Positions 20,453-28,619 of a DNA stretch of 64,000 nt are shown here, one piece after another; within the stretch, counting starts at the first letter, position 1, and every line of letters starts with the position of its first letter. Below the pieces are notes generated by a model. It had not been told where the DNA came from, ran no database searches, and saw nothing but the letters and a program-made list of their open reading frames with translations. The translations under genes were made by a program, and so were the position numbers. The DNA lies in contig NZ_AP018718.1 of NCBI RefSeq assembly GCF_003966565.1, positions 806,001 to 870,000 on the forward strand, in the 5' to 3' direction. Source of the DNA: Sulfuricystis multivorans. GTDB taxonomy: Bacteria > Pseudomonadota > Gammaproteobacteria > Burkholderiales > Rhodocyclaceae.

Positions 20453-21462
20453 GGGTTGGGACGGGGCGCTTGTTCCAGATGGGTTTCGATTGCCGACAGT
20501 ATTCTGGCAGTCGTCAGCGCATCGCTGAAGGCCGATTCGAGGTCGAATTCATGGTCAATTACACCCGCATCCCGGAAGGCGCGCAGCCAGGTGAGCTGCC
20601 GCTTGGCGAACTGTCGCGTGGCGAAGATGCCGCGCTCGGCGAGTTCCCGGGCGGGTAGCCGTCCCTCCAGCATTTCCCAGACCTGGCGGTAGCCGACGCA
20701 GCGCATCGAAGGCAAGTCGGCGCAAAGCCGGTAGCGCGCACGCAATGCCTCGACCTCGCCGATGAGACCCGCGGCGAGCATCGCGCGAAAGCGCCGGGCG
20801 ATGCGCTCGTGGAGGACATGCCGTTGCGGTGGGACGAGTGCGATCGTCAACAGCCGGAAGGGCAGGGCATCCCTCTCCTGCCGTTGCCAGAAGTCGCTCA
20901 AAGGCCGGCCGGTGATCCGCAGCACTTCGAGCGCGCGCTGGATGCGCTGGCTGTCGGTGGGCGCCAGCCGTGCGGCGGTTGCCGGATCGTATTTCGCCAA
21001 TTCGGCATGGAGCGCCGGCCAGCCTCGACGTGCGGCCTCCTGATCGATCGCGGCGCGCAATCCCAGATCGGCCTGGGGCAAGTCGGCGAGCCCTTCGCTC
21101 AAGGCCTTGAAATAGAGCATCGTGCCGCCGACCAGCAAGGGCACCTTGCCGCGCGCGACGATCCCGGTCATCACGCGCAACGCATCGCTACGGAACTGTG
21201 CGGCCGAGTAGCGTTCCTCGGGGGTGATCAGGTCGATCAGATGATGCGGAAAATGTGCCAGCGTCTCGCGGTCCGGCTTCGCGGTGCCGATGTCCATGCC
21301 GATGAACACCTGCGCCGAGTCGAGGCTGACGATCTCGACCGGAAAGCGGCGGGCGATTTCCAGCGCCAGCTCGGTCTTGCCGCTCGCAGTCGGGCCGATC
21401 AGGGCGATGACGGCAGGCAGGGCGGGATGCGTCGCGGTTGAAATCGTCACGTCGATGCCCAT
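20449..21462 (-). CDS. miaA: tRNA dimethylallyltransferase
   Basis: A 337-residue MiaA, which isopentenylates A37 of tRNAs reading UNN codons. It shows Walker [13 protein letters not shown], the [19 protein letters not shown] region, [25 protein letters not shown], and [13 protein letters not shown] near the C-terminus (each quoted in part). It lies between mutL and the PilZ gene on the same strand, but a small plus-strand gene interrupts the usual mutL-miaA junction. Confidence 0.97.
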   Translation of the reverse strand: MGIDVTISTATHPALPAVIALIGPTASGKTELALEIARRFPVEIVSLDSAQVFIGMDIGTAKPDRETLAHFPHHLIDLITPEERYSAAQFRSDALRVMTGIVARGKVPLLVGGTMLYFKALSEGLADLPQADLGLRAAIDQEAARRGWPALHAELAKYDPATAARLAPTDSQRIQRALEVLRITGRPLSDFWQRQERDALPFRLLTIALVPPQRHVLHERIARRFRAMLAAGLIGEVEALRARYRLCADLPSMRCVGYRQVWEMLEGRLPARELAERGIFATRQFAKRQLTWLRAFRDAGVIDHEFDLESAFSDALTTARILSAIETHLEQAPRPNP

Positions 21463-21492
21463 TTACGAGACAAGCGTTCTGAAGGAGGTCGT

Positions 21493-21726
21493 ATGAACAT
21501 CCTGTTCAACAATCCGCAGCTGTATCTGATCGATTATCCGGGCATCGATGCGCTCGAAATCCTCGACAAGCGCAATGGCCGGATCGGATTGCTGCGCGGC
21601 GCGGTCGCAAAGCGCATGCGCGAGGAATTCAGGGAGTTCCTGACCCGGCCGCATGATGAAGAAGAATACGAAGACTTCCTCGCCGCTCATGATGCCATCC
21701 TCTTCCAGCCGGTTTCGCTGCATTGA
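21493..21726 (+). CDS. small conserved protein, DUF3567-like
   Basis: 77 residues starting MNILFNNPQLYLIDYPGID, with a charged helical second half (VAKRMREEFREF, HDEEEYEDFLAAHDAI). The N-terminus resembles the betaproteobacterial DUF3567 family of unknown function; this is from memory of the pattern, not a search. A good GGAGG ribosome site precedes the ATG. It is a lone plus-strand gene between miaA and mutL, divergent from miaA and convergent with mutL. Confidence 0.65.
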   Translation: MNILFNNPQLYLIDYPGIDALEILDKRNGRIGLLRGAVAKRMREEFREFLTRPHDEEEYEDFLAAHDAILFQPVSLH

Positions 21727-21736
21727 CACTTGAGAA

Positions 21737-23590
21737 TCAGCGACCGCGCATGAACAGCCGGTCCAGATCGGCAAGCGTTAGCTGCACCCAGGTCGGGCGG
21801 CCGTGATTGCATTGGTCGGCGCGTTCGGTTTGCTCCATCGCGCGTAACAGCGCATCCATTTCCGGCAGAGAAAGCTGCCGGTGGGCGCGCACTGCGCCAT
21901 GACAGGCAAGCCGGGCGAGGATTTCGTTGCGATGCTGCTCCGACACCTGGCTGGCCGGATGTTCGGCGAGATCATGGAGCAGCGCGCGCACCAGTGCCAC
22001 GATGTCGCCGTCGGCAAGAATCTGCGGCACGGCCCGCACCGCGAGCTGTTGCGGGCCGGCGGGCGCGATTTCGAAGCCGAGTCGATCGAGTGTCGCCGCA
22101 TGTTCCTCGACGCAGGCAAGCTCGGCCGCGCTGGCAAAGATCAGCACTGGCACGAGCAGCATTTGCGTGGCTGGCCGGGCATCGGCGGCCGCCTTCAGTT
22201 TCTCATAGAGGATGCGTTCGTGGGCGGCGTGCATATCGACGATCACGAGCCCCTTGGCGTTCTGCGCCAGGATGTAGATGCCGGATAGCTGGGCGAGCGC
22301 ATGGCCGAGTGGGGGAGCGGTGATATCGACGGTCGAGGCTGGATGAGCGGTAGCTGCAAACGCCCGTTGCACGAATTCGAGATAGGCGGCCGGGGAAGGT
22401 TCGCGTACGGAGAAACTCGTCTGCTGCGGCATGAATGTCGGCGCTGGCGGAAATGAGGGCGTCCCGCCGGGCGCCGACTCGCTCCGGAAAGTCGGCGCTG
22501 GCGGAAATGAAGACGTCCCGCCGGGCGCCGACTCGCTTCGGAAAGTCGGCGCTGGCGGGACGGCACGCATCGGGGCTTTAGCGCCAGCCAGCGGTTCGGC
22601 CAGCGCACGCTCGAGGGCATGGAAGACGAACCGATGCACAGCCTGGCCGTCGCGGAAGCGCACTTCCGTCTTCGCCGGGTGGACATTGACGTCGACTTGC
22701 GCCGGATCGATGTCGAGGAACAACACCCAGGCCGGCTGCAGCGCGCCATGCAGCACGTCGGCATAGGCGGCACGTGCCGCATGGGAAAGCAGCTTGTCGC
22801 GCACGAAGCGGCCATTGACGAAGAAGAGCTGCTCGGCGCGCGTATTTTTCGCATAGGCAGGCAGCGCGGCGAAACCGGTCAGCCGCAGCGGCCCGGCCTG
22901 GGCATCGAGCTTTCGCGCGTGAGCGAAGAACGCCTCTCCCATCAGATCGCGGGTGCGACGCGAAAGATCGGTCGGCGGCAGGCGGCGGCGCATCTGGCCG
23001 TTGTGGGCGAGGGTGAAGCCGACCTCGGGACGTGCCTGGGCCATACGCGCCAGCACCTCGTCGCAGTGCGCGAACTCGGTGGCCGTGCTCTTCAAGAACT
23101 TGCGCCGCGCGGGGGTGCTGAAGTAGAGGTCGGCGACCATCACCACCGTGCCGGCGGAAAGCGCCGCCGGTTTTGGGGCGCCGCCCCGAGCGAGCGTCTC
23201 GGTATCGAGCTGCCAGGCGTGCGGGGCCTCTGCCGTACGGCTGGTGAGGTTCACCCTGGCGACCGAGGCGATCGAGGCCAGCGCCTCGCCACGGAAACCG
23301 TAGCTTCCGACGCGCTCGAGATCATCGAGCGTGGCGATCTTGCTCGTCGCATGGCGGGCGAAGGCGAGCGGCAAGTCGTCGGCTGCGATGCCGCAACCGT
23401 CGTCGGCGACGCGGATTAGCTTGACGCCACCTTCTTCGAGCTCGACGGCGATTTTCGTCGCGCCGGCATCGAGGCTGTTCTCGATCAGCTCCTTGAGCAC
23501 CGAGGCGGGCCGCTCGACGACTTCGCCGGCGGCGATCTGGCTGATCAGGAGATCGGGTAGGGGATGAATGCGGGCCATGAGCCTGCGCAT
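21737..23590 (-). CDS. mutL: DNA mismatch repair protein MutL with repeat-derived linker insertion
   Basis: About 617 residues (ATG 23590; an in-frame ATG at 23578 gives the more usual MARIHPLPDLL start). The GHKL ATPase domain has IAAGEVVERPASVLKEL, ENSLDAGAT, DDGCGI, HATSK, GFRGEAL. The C-terminal dimerisation domain has QLSGIYILAQNAKGLVIVDMHAAHERILYE (in part) and CHGAVRAH. It links MutS mismatch recognition to strand repair. The linker between the domains contains two copies of an 18-residue unit, FPPAPTFRSESAPGGT(S/P)S, plus partial ends, encoded by a 54-bp tandem repeat at 22434-22566 that belongs to the window's REP-like family. Confidence 0.96.
   Translation of the reverse strand: MRRLMARIHPLPDLLISQIAAGEVVERPASVLKELIENSLDAGATKIAVELEEGGVKLIRVADDGCGIAADDLPLAFARHATSKIATLDDLERVGSYGFRGEALASIASVARVNLTSRTAEAPHAWQLDTETLARGGAPKPAALSAGTVVMVADLYFSTPARRKFLKSTATEFAHCDEVLARMAQARPEVGFTLAHNGQMRRRLPPTDLSRRTRDLMGEAFFAHARKLDAQAGPLRLTGFAALPAYAKNTRAEQLFFVNGRFVRDKLLSHAARAAYADVLHGALQPAWVLFLDIDPAQVDVNVHPAKTEVRFRDGQAVHRFVFHALERALAEPLAGAKAPMRAVPPAPTFRSESAPGGTSSFPPAPTFRSESAPGGTPSFPPAPTFMPQQTSFSVREPSPAAYLEFVQRAFAATAHPASTVDITAPPLGHALAQLSGIYILAQNAKGLVIVDMHAAHERILYEKLKAAADARPATQMLLVPVLIFASAAELACVEEHAATLDRLGFEIAPAGPQQLAVRAVPQILADGDIVALVRALLHDLAEHPASQVSEQHRNEILARLACHGAVRAHRQLSLPEMDALLRAMEQTERADQCNHGRPTWVQLTLADLDRLFMRGR
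22434..22566. repeat. REP-like palindromic array inside mutL (54-bp period)
   Basis: GTCGGCGCTGGCGG begins at 22437, 22491 and 22545, a period of exactly 54 bp. Each unit pairs an arm like GTCGGCGCTGGCGGAA with an inverted arm CGTCCCGCCGGGCGCCGACT. 54 bp is 18 codons, so the array keeps the mutL frame. The same units occur at 25968-26150 and at many other sites in the window. Confidence 0.9.
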
Positions 23591-23607
23591 TGTAAACTGC
23601 GCCGATC

Positions 23608-24258
23608 ATGGAGATCCTCGGACAATTCCTCGACATCGTCCTGCATCTGGATCGGCATCTCGCACTACTGGTGGCGGAATACGGCGTGTGGATCTATGCG
23701 CTGTTGTTCGCGATCGTCTTCTGCGAGACCGGCCTGGTGGTGACGCCCTTCCTGCCGGGCGACTCATTGCTGTTCGTCGCCGGTGCGCTCGCGGCGGCCG
23801 GCGGCATGGACATCGCGGTCCTGATCGCCGCATTGCTGTCGGCTGCGGTGCTCGGCGACAACACCAATTACTGGATCGGCCGCTGGGTCGGCAGCCGCAT
23901 CCTGCGCTGGGGCGAGGGCTCGCGCTTCTTCAACCGCGCTGCCTACGAGAAGACGCACGCTTTCTACGAGCGCTATGGCCCGCTGACGATGACGATGGCC
24001 CGCTTCGTGCCGCTGGTGCGCACCTTTGCGCCGTTCGTCGCCGGCGTCGCGCGGATGACCTATGCACGCTATTTCGCGTTCGACCTGCTCGGCGCCGTGC
24101 TGTGGGTGTTTTCGCTGACGCTGGCCGGCTACTGGTTCGGCAACCTGCCGCTGGTGAAGAACAACCTGTCGCTAGTGATCGTCGGCATCATCCTCGTCTC
24201 GGTGATGCCGATGGCGATCGGCTGGCTGCGCGCGCGGCTTGCCGCGGCCCGCCAATGA
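23608..24258 (+). CDS. DedA-family membrane protein
   Basis: 216 residues with four to five hydrophobic segments. The DedA (SNARE-associated) motifs are FCETGLVVTPFLPGDSLLF and, later, ERYGPLTMTMARFVPLVRTFAPFVAG (both in part), with the conserved acidic residue and arginines. These proteins are linked to membrane lipid scrambling and proton-motive-force homeostasis. It is divergent from mutL, and its stop overlaps the start of the following lipoprotein gene. Confidence 0.9.
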   Translation: MEILGQFLDIVLHLDRHLALLVAEYGVWIYALLFAIVFCETGLVVTPFLPGDSLLFVAGALAAAGGMDIAVLIAALLSAAVLGDNTNYWIGRWVGSRILRWGEGSRFFNRAAYEKTHAFYERYGPLTMTMARFVPLVRTFAPFVAGVARMTYARYFAFDLLGAVLWVFSLTLAGYWFGNLPLVKNNLSLVIVGIILVSVMPMAIGWLRARLAAARQ

Positions 24259-24944
24259 AACGACGCAGTTTGTTGCTGGCCATTTCGTGCGCGACGCTTT
24301 CCGGCTGCCTGTCGAGTCCGGGACAGCTCGTCAAGACCGATGTCGATCGCGTCGCCGACCTGCATCGGCGCGAGGTGTTTGCCAGCCTTAGCCGTCTGGC
24401 CGACAAGCTCTACCGGCGCAATCCGCGCGAGTGGAAGAAGGGCGGCCATTTGAGTCGCGAGGCGGCGCTGGCGAAATTGATGGATCGAGAGCGGCTGGGG
24501 CAGTCTCCGGAGCCGGAAGGTCGGCGCGGCACGGCGCTGCTGCTCGCGGGCCTGCGCGAGGATTATCCGCATGACCGCGTCGCTGCGTTCATCGGCGGAC
24601 TGAACACGATGCTCTTCGACGCCTTCGACGGCAAGACCGAATTTTTCATTCTCGACGAGCTCGATGCCCAGCGGCTCTACAATGCGGCCCGCAACGTCGA
24701 GATCGCTGCCTGGAAGCTCGCCCAGGCGCGCCGTAGCCAGCCCGAGGGCGAGCTGCCGGCAGGCACGCCGCTTCTGCTGTCGAACGAGATGGGGCCGATC
24801 CAGAATCTCAGTTTCGAACGCGAATTCGGCCGCCTGATCGGCAGCCTCGACATCCTGGCGCAAATCGTCGCCGACAAGACCAACCGCACCGTCGTCAAGG
24901 TGGTGCACAGTTTCGCCACCGCCGTCTTCCTTCCCGTCAAGTGA
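24255..24944 (+). CDS. putative outer-membrane or periplasmic lipoprotein
   Basis: 229 residues from ATG 24255, which overlaps the DedA stop (ATGA). The N-terminus MKRRSLLLAISCATLSGC has a lipobox (LSGC). The mature part is mostly helical and charged, with HRREVFASLSRLADKLYRRN near its start, and has no motif recognised here. Position in a dedA-purN run suggests co-transcription. Function unknown. Confidence 0.75.
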   Translation: MKRRSLLLAISCATLSGCLSSPGQLVKTDVDRVADLHRREVFASLSRLADKLYRRNPREWKKGGHLSREAALAKLMDRERLGQSPEPEGRRGTALLLAGLREDYPHDRVAAFIGGLNTMLFDAFDGKTEFFILDELDAQRLYNAARNVEIAAWKLAQARRSQPEGELPAGTPLLLSNEMGPIQNLSFEREFGRLIGSLDILAQIVADKTNRTVVKVVHSFATAVFLPVK

Positions 24945-24951
24945 AGCGCTC

Positions 24952-25587
24952 ATGAAACCTTATGTGATCCTCATCTCCGGCCGCGGCAGCAACATGCAGG
25001 CGCTCCTCCAAGCCAGGTTGCCCGGTCAATGCGTTGCCGTGATCAGCAACCGTCCGGAGGCGGCCGGCCTTGCCTGGGCCGCCGACCGGGGCGTGCCGAC
25101 GCGCATCGTCGATCATCGGCGATTCCCTGCCCGTGAAGCCTTCGATGCGACGCTGGCCGAGGAAATCGAAGGCGTGGGCGGCGAGCTGGTGTTGCTCGCC
25201 GGCTTCATGCGCATCCTGACACCGGGCTTCGTCGAACGCTTCGCCGGTCGCTTGCTCAACATCCATCCCTCGCTGTTGCCCGCCTTCCCCGGTCTCAATA
25301 CCCACGAGGCGGCGCTGGCCGCCGGCGTGCGCCTGCATGGCTGCACGGTGCATTTCGTCACCTCCGCACTCGATAGCGGGCCGATCATCATCCAGGCCGC
25401 CGTGCCGGTGCTGGCGGGAGATACGCCGGACAGTCTCGCCGCGCGCGTGCTCCAACAGGAACACATCATCTACCCGCAGGCCGCGCGAGCGGTGCTCGAC
25501 GGTCGTTGCCGGCTCGAAAGCGGCCGAGTCGTCTGGGATGACGATGCCACCTCCGCCGATCTCGCCCTGCGGGTTCCCGCACAGTAG
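24952..25587 (+). CDS. purN: phosphoribosylglycinamide formyltransferase
   Basis: A 211-residue GART that formylates GAR using 10-formyl-THF, third step of purine synthesis. It has ISGRGSNMQALL, the IVDHRRFPAREAFD segment, LAGFMRILTPGFVERFAGRLLNIHPSLLPAF (in part; the catalytic Asn and His are in NIHPSLLP), HGCTVHFVT and DSGPIIIQAAVPV. It is the usual first gene of the purN-DUF3108-rsmB-like block of betaproteobacteria. Confidence 0.96.
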   Translation: MKPYVILISGRGSNMQALLQARLPGQCVAVISNRPEAAGLAWAADRGVPTRIVDHRRFPAREAFDATLAEEIEGVGGELVLLAGFMRILTPGFVERFAGRLLNIHPSLLPAFPGLNTHEAALAAGVRLHGCTVHFVTSALDSGPIIIQAAVPVLAGDTPDSLAARVLQQEHIIYPQAARAVLDGRCRLESGRVVWDDDATSADLALRVPAQ

Positions 25588-25594
25588 TCCTTCG

Positions 25595-26815
25595 ATGCTG
25601 CCGTTCTGGCTGGCGCTGGCCGCCTCGCTGATACTGCATGTCGGCGCCTTGCTTGCGCCGGGGTGGTCCTTGCCGGAGGAAGGCGAGAACGAACTACCTC
25701 GCCTCGAGGCGACCTTGGTGTCGGCGCCCATGACGCCAGCGTCACCCCGGGCGGCGCCGTCTGCCAAGAAACGCCCGCGCCCGAAAGCACAGCCCCCCGC
25801 CGCACCGGCTGCATCGACCCAGCCGCAGGCAAGTCCGCCGGCCGCCCATCTGCCGGAGCCTGAGCCGGCCCCTGCAGCGCCTCCAGCGCCCAGCGAACCG
25901 GAAATCCTGCCCGCCGACACTGCCACGGCAGCACCGGTCACCGAGCCTCTTTCGCCTGCCGGGGGTGCCGTCCCGCCAGCGCCGACTTTTCGGGATGAGT
26001 CGGCGCCCGGCGGGACGTCTTCATTTCCGCCAGCGCCGACTTTCCGGGACGAGTCGGCGCCCGGCGGGACGTCTTCATTTCCGCCAGCGCCGACTTTTCG
26101 GGATGAGTCGGCGCCCGGCGGGACGTCTTCATTTCCGCCAGCGCCGACTCATCTGATTCGCTGGCCCGAAAGCGGCCGCATCGTCTATCAGGTGACGCGC
26201 GGCGAGCAGGGGTTCGTCATCGGTCAGACCGAGCAACGCTGGGAGTGGGGCGATGCTCGCTATTCTCTGCAAACCATCGCCGAAACCACCGGCCTCGTCG
26301 CGTTGTTCCGGCCGGTGAAGGTCGTGCAGACCAGCCGCGGTGGTTTCGATGCCGCCGGCGTGCGGCCAATGGAGTTTACGGTCGAGCGCGAGGGGCGTGA
26401 GAGCGAGCGTGTAACATTCGAGCCAGAGGCGGGGCGCGTCGTGTTCAGCCGTGGCGGCAGCGCCCCGTTCGTGGCGGGGGCACAGGATCTGCTCTCGGTC
26501 TTCTTTCAGCTCGCCGGACTGCCGCTCGATACGCCGGAATATGCCGTCAGCGTGGCGACGACACGCAAGCTGGCGAACTACCAGGTCAGGGTGGATGAGG
26601 CGTCCCAGCTCGAAACGCCGCTGGGAACAAGGCCGGTGCGCCATCTGACGGTGCTGGGCCGCCCCAATGAAGATGTCACCGAGCTGTGGCTGGATGAGCA
26701 AACGCGCCTGCCGCTGAAAATCCGCCATCGCGACCGCAAGGGCGAGGTCTTCGACCAGGTCGTCATTGCCATCGAACCTGGATTCCCCTTTGCCGACACG
26801 GACCTGCCACGATGA
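25595..26815 (+). CDS. DUF3108 protein with TonB-like N-terminus and repeat-derived linker
   Basis: 406 residues from ATG 25595. A membrane anchor (MLPFWLALAASLILHVGALL) is followed by a long Pro/Ala-rich region as in TonB-type proteins, then a C-terminal beta-rich DUF3108 domain (from about residue 190; RWPESGRIVYQVTRGEQGF). Between the two sits an array of three 18-residue units, FPPAPTFRDESAPGGTSS, encoded by 54-bp repeats at 25968-26150. The function is unknown; DUF3108 proteins are periplasmic. The last 4 bp overlap the methyltransferase gene. Confidence 0.8.
   Translation: MLPFWLALAASLILHVGALLAPGWSLPEEGENELPRLEATLVSAPMTPASPRAAPSAKKRPRPKAQPPAAPAASTQPQASPPAAHLPEPEPAPAAPPAPSEPEILPADTATAAPVTEPLSPAGGAVPPAPTFRDESAPGGTSSFPPAPTFRDESAPGGTSSFPPAPTFRDESAPGGTSSFPPAPTHLIRWPESGRIVYQVTRGEQGFVIGQTEQRWEWGDARYSLQTIAETTGLVALFRPVKVVQTSRGGFDAAGVRPMEFTVEREGRESERVTFEPEAGRVVFSRGGSAPFVAGAQDLLSVFFQLAGLPLDTPEYAVSVATTRKLANYQVRVDEASQLETPLGTRPVRHLTVLGRPNEDVTELWLDEQTRLPLKIRHRDRKGEVFDQVVIAIEPGFPFADTDLPR
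25968..26150. repeat. REP-like palindromic array inside the DUF3108 gene (54-bp period)
   Basis: Three full 54-bp units plus a terminal half. In each, CGTCCCGCCAGCGCCGACT (or CCGCCAGCGCCGACT) is followed by a loop such as TTTCGGGATG and the inverted arm AGTCGGCGCCCGGCGGGACG. Starts of CGCCAGCGCCGAC lie at 25974, 26028, 26082 and 26136. Period and sequence match the mutL array, which codes for nearly the same peptide in the same frame. Confidence 0.92.
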
Positions 26816-28074
26816 GCCCCCTCTCTTTTCGCCTGATCGACCTGACGGTCGAAGCCTGCCGCGAGTTGCGGCAATTCCGCCAGCCAGCCGATATCGTGCT
26901 GTCGGCGTTTTTCCGCGCCCACCATTGTGGGTCGCGCGAACGCGCCTTCATCGCCGAGGCGGCCTATGCGCTGTTGCGCCGCCTGCGTTCGCTTTCGGCC
27001 TGGGTCGGCCCGCAAGCCGATGCCCGGCAACTCGCGCTCGCGGCGCTGGTGCGCCATCGCGGCATCAGCCTGCGCATGCTGGAGGCGGCGCTGCCGAAAC
27101 AGGACGCTGAATGGCTCGCTGCCTTGAAGGCGCAGCCGGAGCCGGCGCTGACGCTCGGCGAACAGACCGATCTACCCGACTGGCTGATCGAGCGGTTGAG
27201 CGCCCTGATCTCGCAGCCCGAACTCATTGCGATCGCCCGCGCGCTGAATCAGCCGGCACCGCTCGATCTGCGGGTAAACATCCTCAAGGCGCGGCGTGAC
27301 GATGTGCTGGCGCGTTTGGCGACGGAAGGCATCGCGGCAAAGCCCTGTCCTTTTGCGCCGCACGGCATCCGCCTCGAGGCCAAGCCGGCGCTGGCCAAGC
27401 ACCCGCTGTTCCTCGACGGCAGCATCGAGGTGCAGGACGAAGGCAGCCAGCTGATCGGCCATCTCGTCGCACCGAAGCGTGGCGAGATGGTCGTCGACTT
27501 CTGTGCCGGCGCCGGCGGCAAGACGCTGCTCATGGGCGCGCTGATGCGCTCGACGGGGCGGCTGTATGCCTTCGATGTTTCAGAAAGGCGCCTGGCGAAA
27601 CTCAAGCCGCGGCTTTCGCGCTCGGGGCTTACCAACGTCCATCCGATCGCGATCGCGCACGAAAACGACGTGCATGTGAAGCGGCTGGCCGGCAAGTGCG
27701 ACCGCGTGCTGGTCGATGCGCCCTGCTCGGGCCTGGGCACGCTGCGGCGCAATCCCGATCTGAAATGGCGGCAGACGCCGCAGGACATCCTCGAGCTGAC
27801 CGCCAAGCAAGCGGCGATCCTGGCGGCCGCGGCGCGACTCGTCAAGCCCGGCGGGCGGCTCGTCTATGCCACCTGCAGCCTGCTGCCCGAAGAGAACGAA
27901 GCCATCGTCGATGCTTTTCTCGCCAAGGAGCCGCAATACTCACGGCGCCCTGCCGGCGAGATTCTCGCCGCACAGGGCATCCACATCGAACTTGCCGGTG
28001 CCGACCTGCAGCTTATGCCTCACGTTCATGGCACCGACGGCTTTTATGCCGCAGTGCTGGAGCGGGCGAAGTGA
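26812..28074 (+). CDS. RsmB/NOP-family rRNA (cytosine-C5) methyltransferase
   Basis: 420 residues. A helical N-terminal region (about 1-140) resembles the degenerate NusB-like domain of RsmB. The SAM-dependent C-terminal part has VVDFCAGAGGKTLLMGA, DVSERRLAKLKPRL, the catalytic DAPCSGLGTLRRNPDLKW (in part) and YATCSLLPEENE, whose two cysteines mark m5C RNA methyltransferases. It probably modifies 16S rRNA; whether it is the true RsmB (C967) or a betaproteobacterial paralogue cannot be decided here. It overlaps both neighbours by 4 bp. Confidence 0.9.
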   Translation: MSPLSFRLIDLTVEACRELRQFRQPADIVLSAFFRAHHCGSRERAFIAEAAYALLRRLRSLSAWVGPQADARQLALAALVRHRGISLRMLEAALPKQDAEWLAALKAQPEPALTLGEQTDLPDWLIERLSALISQPELIAIARALNQPAPLDLRVNILKARRDDVLARLATEGIAAKPCPFAPHGIRLEAKPALAKHPLFLDGSIEVQDEGSQLIGHLVAPKRGEMVVDFCAGAGGKTLLMGALMRSTGRLYAFDVSERRLAKLKPRLSRSGLTNVHPIAIAHENDVHVKRLAGKCDRVLVDAPCSGLGTLRRNPDLKWRQTPQDILELTAKQAAILAAAARLVKPGGRLVYATCSLLPEENEAIVDAFLAKEPQYSRRPAGEILAAQGIHIELAGADLQLMPHVHGTDGFYAAVLERAK

Positions 28075-28619
28075 AGGCGTGGCTCATCATTACCCTATGG
28101 CTGCTGGCACCGGTGGTCGCCGCGGTCGAAGTGCCGGCGACAGGCCGCATCGAGGTGTTGTTTACGCCCTGGGACGACGCCGAAGGCGCGCTGCTGCGGG
28201 TGATCGATGCGGCGCAGCGCAGTTTGCACGTGCAGATGTTCTTGCTCAGCAGCCGCAGCATCGCCCGGTCGCTCATCGCCGCCCATGGGCGCGGCGTCAA
28301 TGTCGAGGTGCTCGCCGACTACGAGATGGCCATGAAAGGCGAGAATTCGCAGGTGGCGAAGCTCGCTGCCGCCGGCATCGCGGTCTATCTGGAAACCCGC
28401 TATGCTGCTGCACACAATAAAATCCTACTCATCGACGTCGACAGTGATCATCCCGTGGTCATTACCGGCAGCTACAACCTCACCTGGTCGGCACAGGCGC
28501 GCAATGCCGAGAATCTCTTGATCCTGCGCGACAATCCGGCGCTGGCGCGGGTCTATTTCGCCAACTGGCGGCGCCATCGCGCCGATGCGCTGCCCTTCGA
28601 AGCAAAGGTATTTCCATGA
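28071..28619 (+). CDS. secreted phospholipase D-like endonuclease (Nuc-type)
   Basis: 182 residues from GTG 28071, which overlaps the preceding stop (GTGA). A signal peptide (VKAWLIITLWLLAPVVAAV) precedes a single PLD domain with the HKD signature HNKILLIDVD-(x)-VITGSYNLTWSAQ. One-HKD proteins of this size, like plasmid Nuc, act as dimers and cut nucleic acids in the periplasm. The gene overlaps the MscS gene start by 4 bp, so it is part of the purN to mscS run. Confidence 0.85.
   Translation: MKAWLIITLWLLAPVVAAVEVPATGRIEVLFTPWDDAEGALLRVIDAAQRSLHVQMFLLSSRSIARSLIAAHGRGVNVEVLADYEMAMKGENSQVAKLAAAGIAVYLETRYAAAHNKILLIDVDSDHPVVITGSYNLTWSAQARNAENLLILRDNPALARVYFANWRRHRADALPFEAKVFP

Noticed and set aside
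22434-26150. CRISPR-like or coding tandem repeats of independent origin in mutL and the DUF3108 gene
   Set aside because: Both arrays share one palindromic unit that also occurs singly between genes, so a dispersed REP-like element explains them better.
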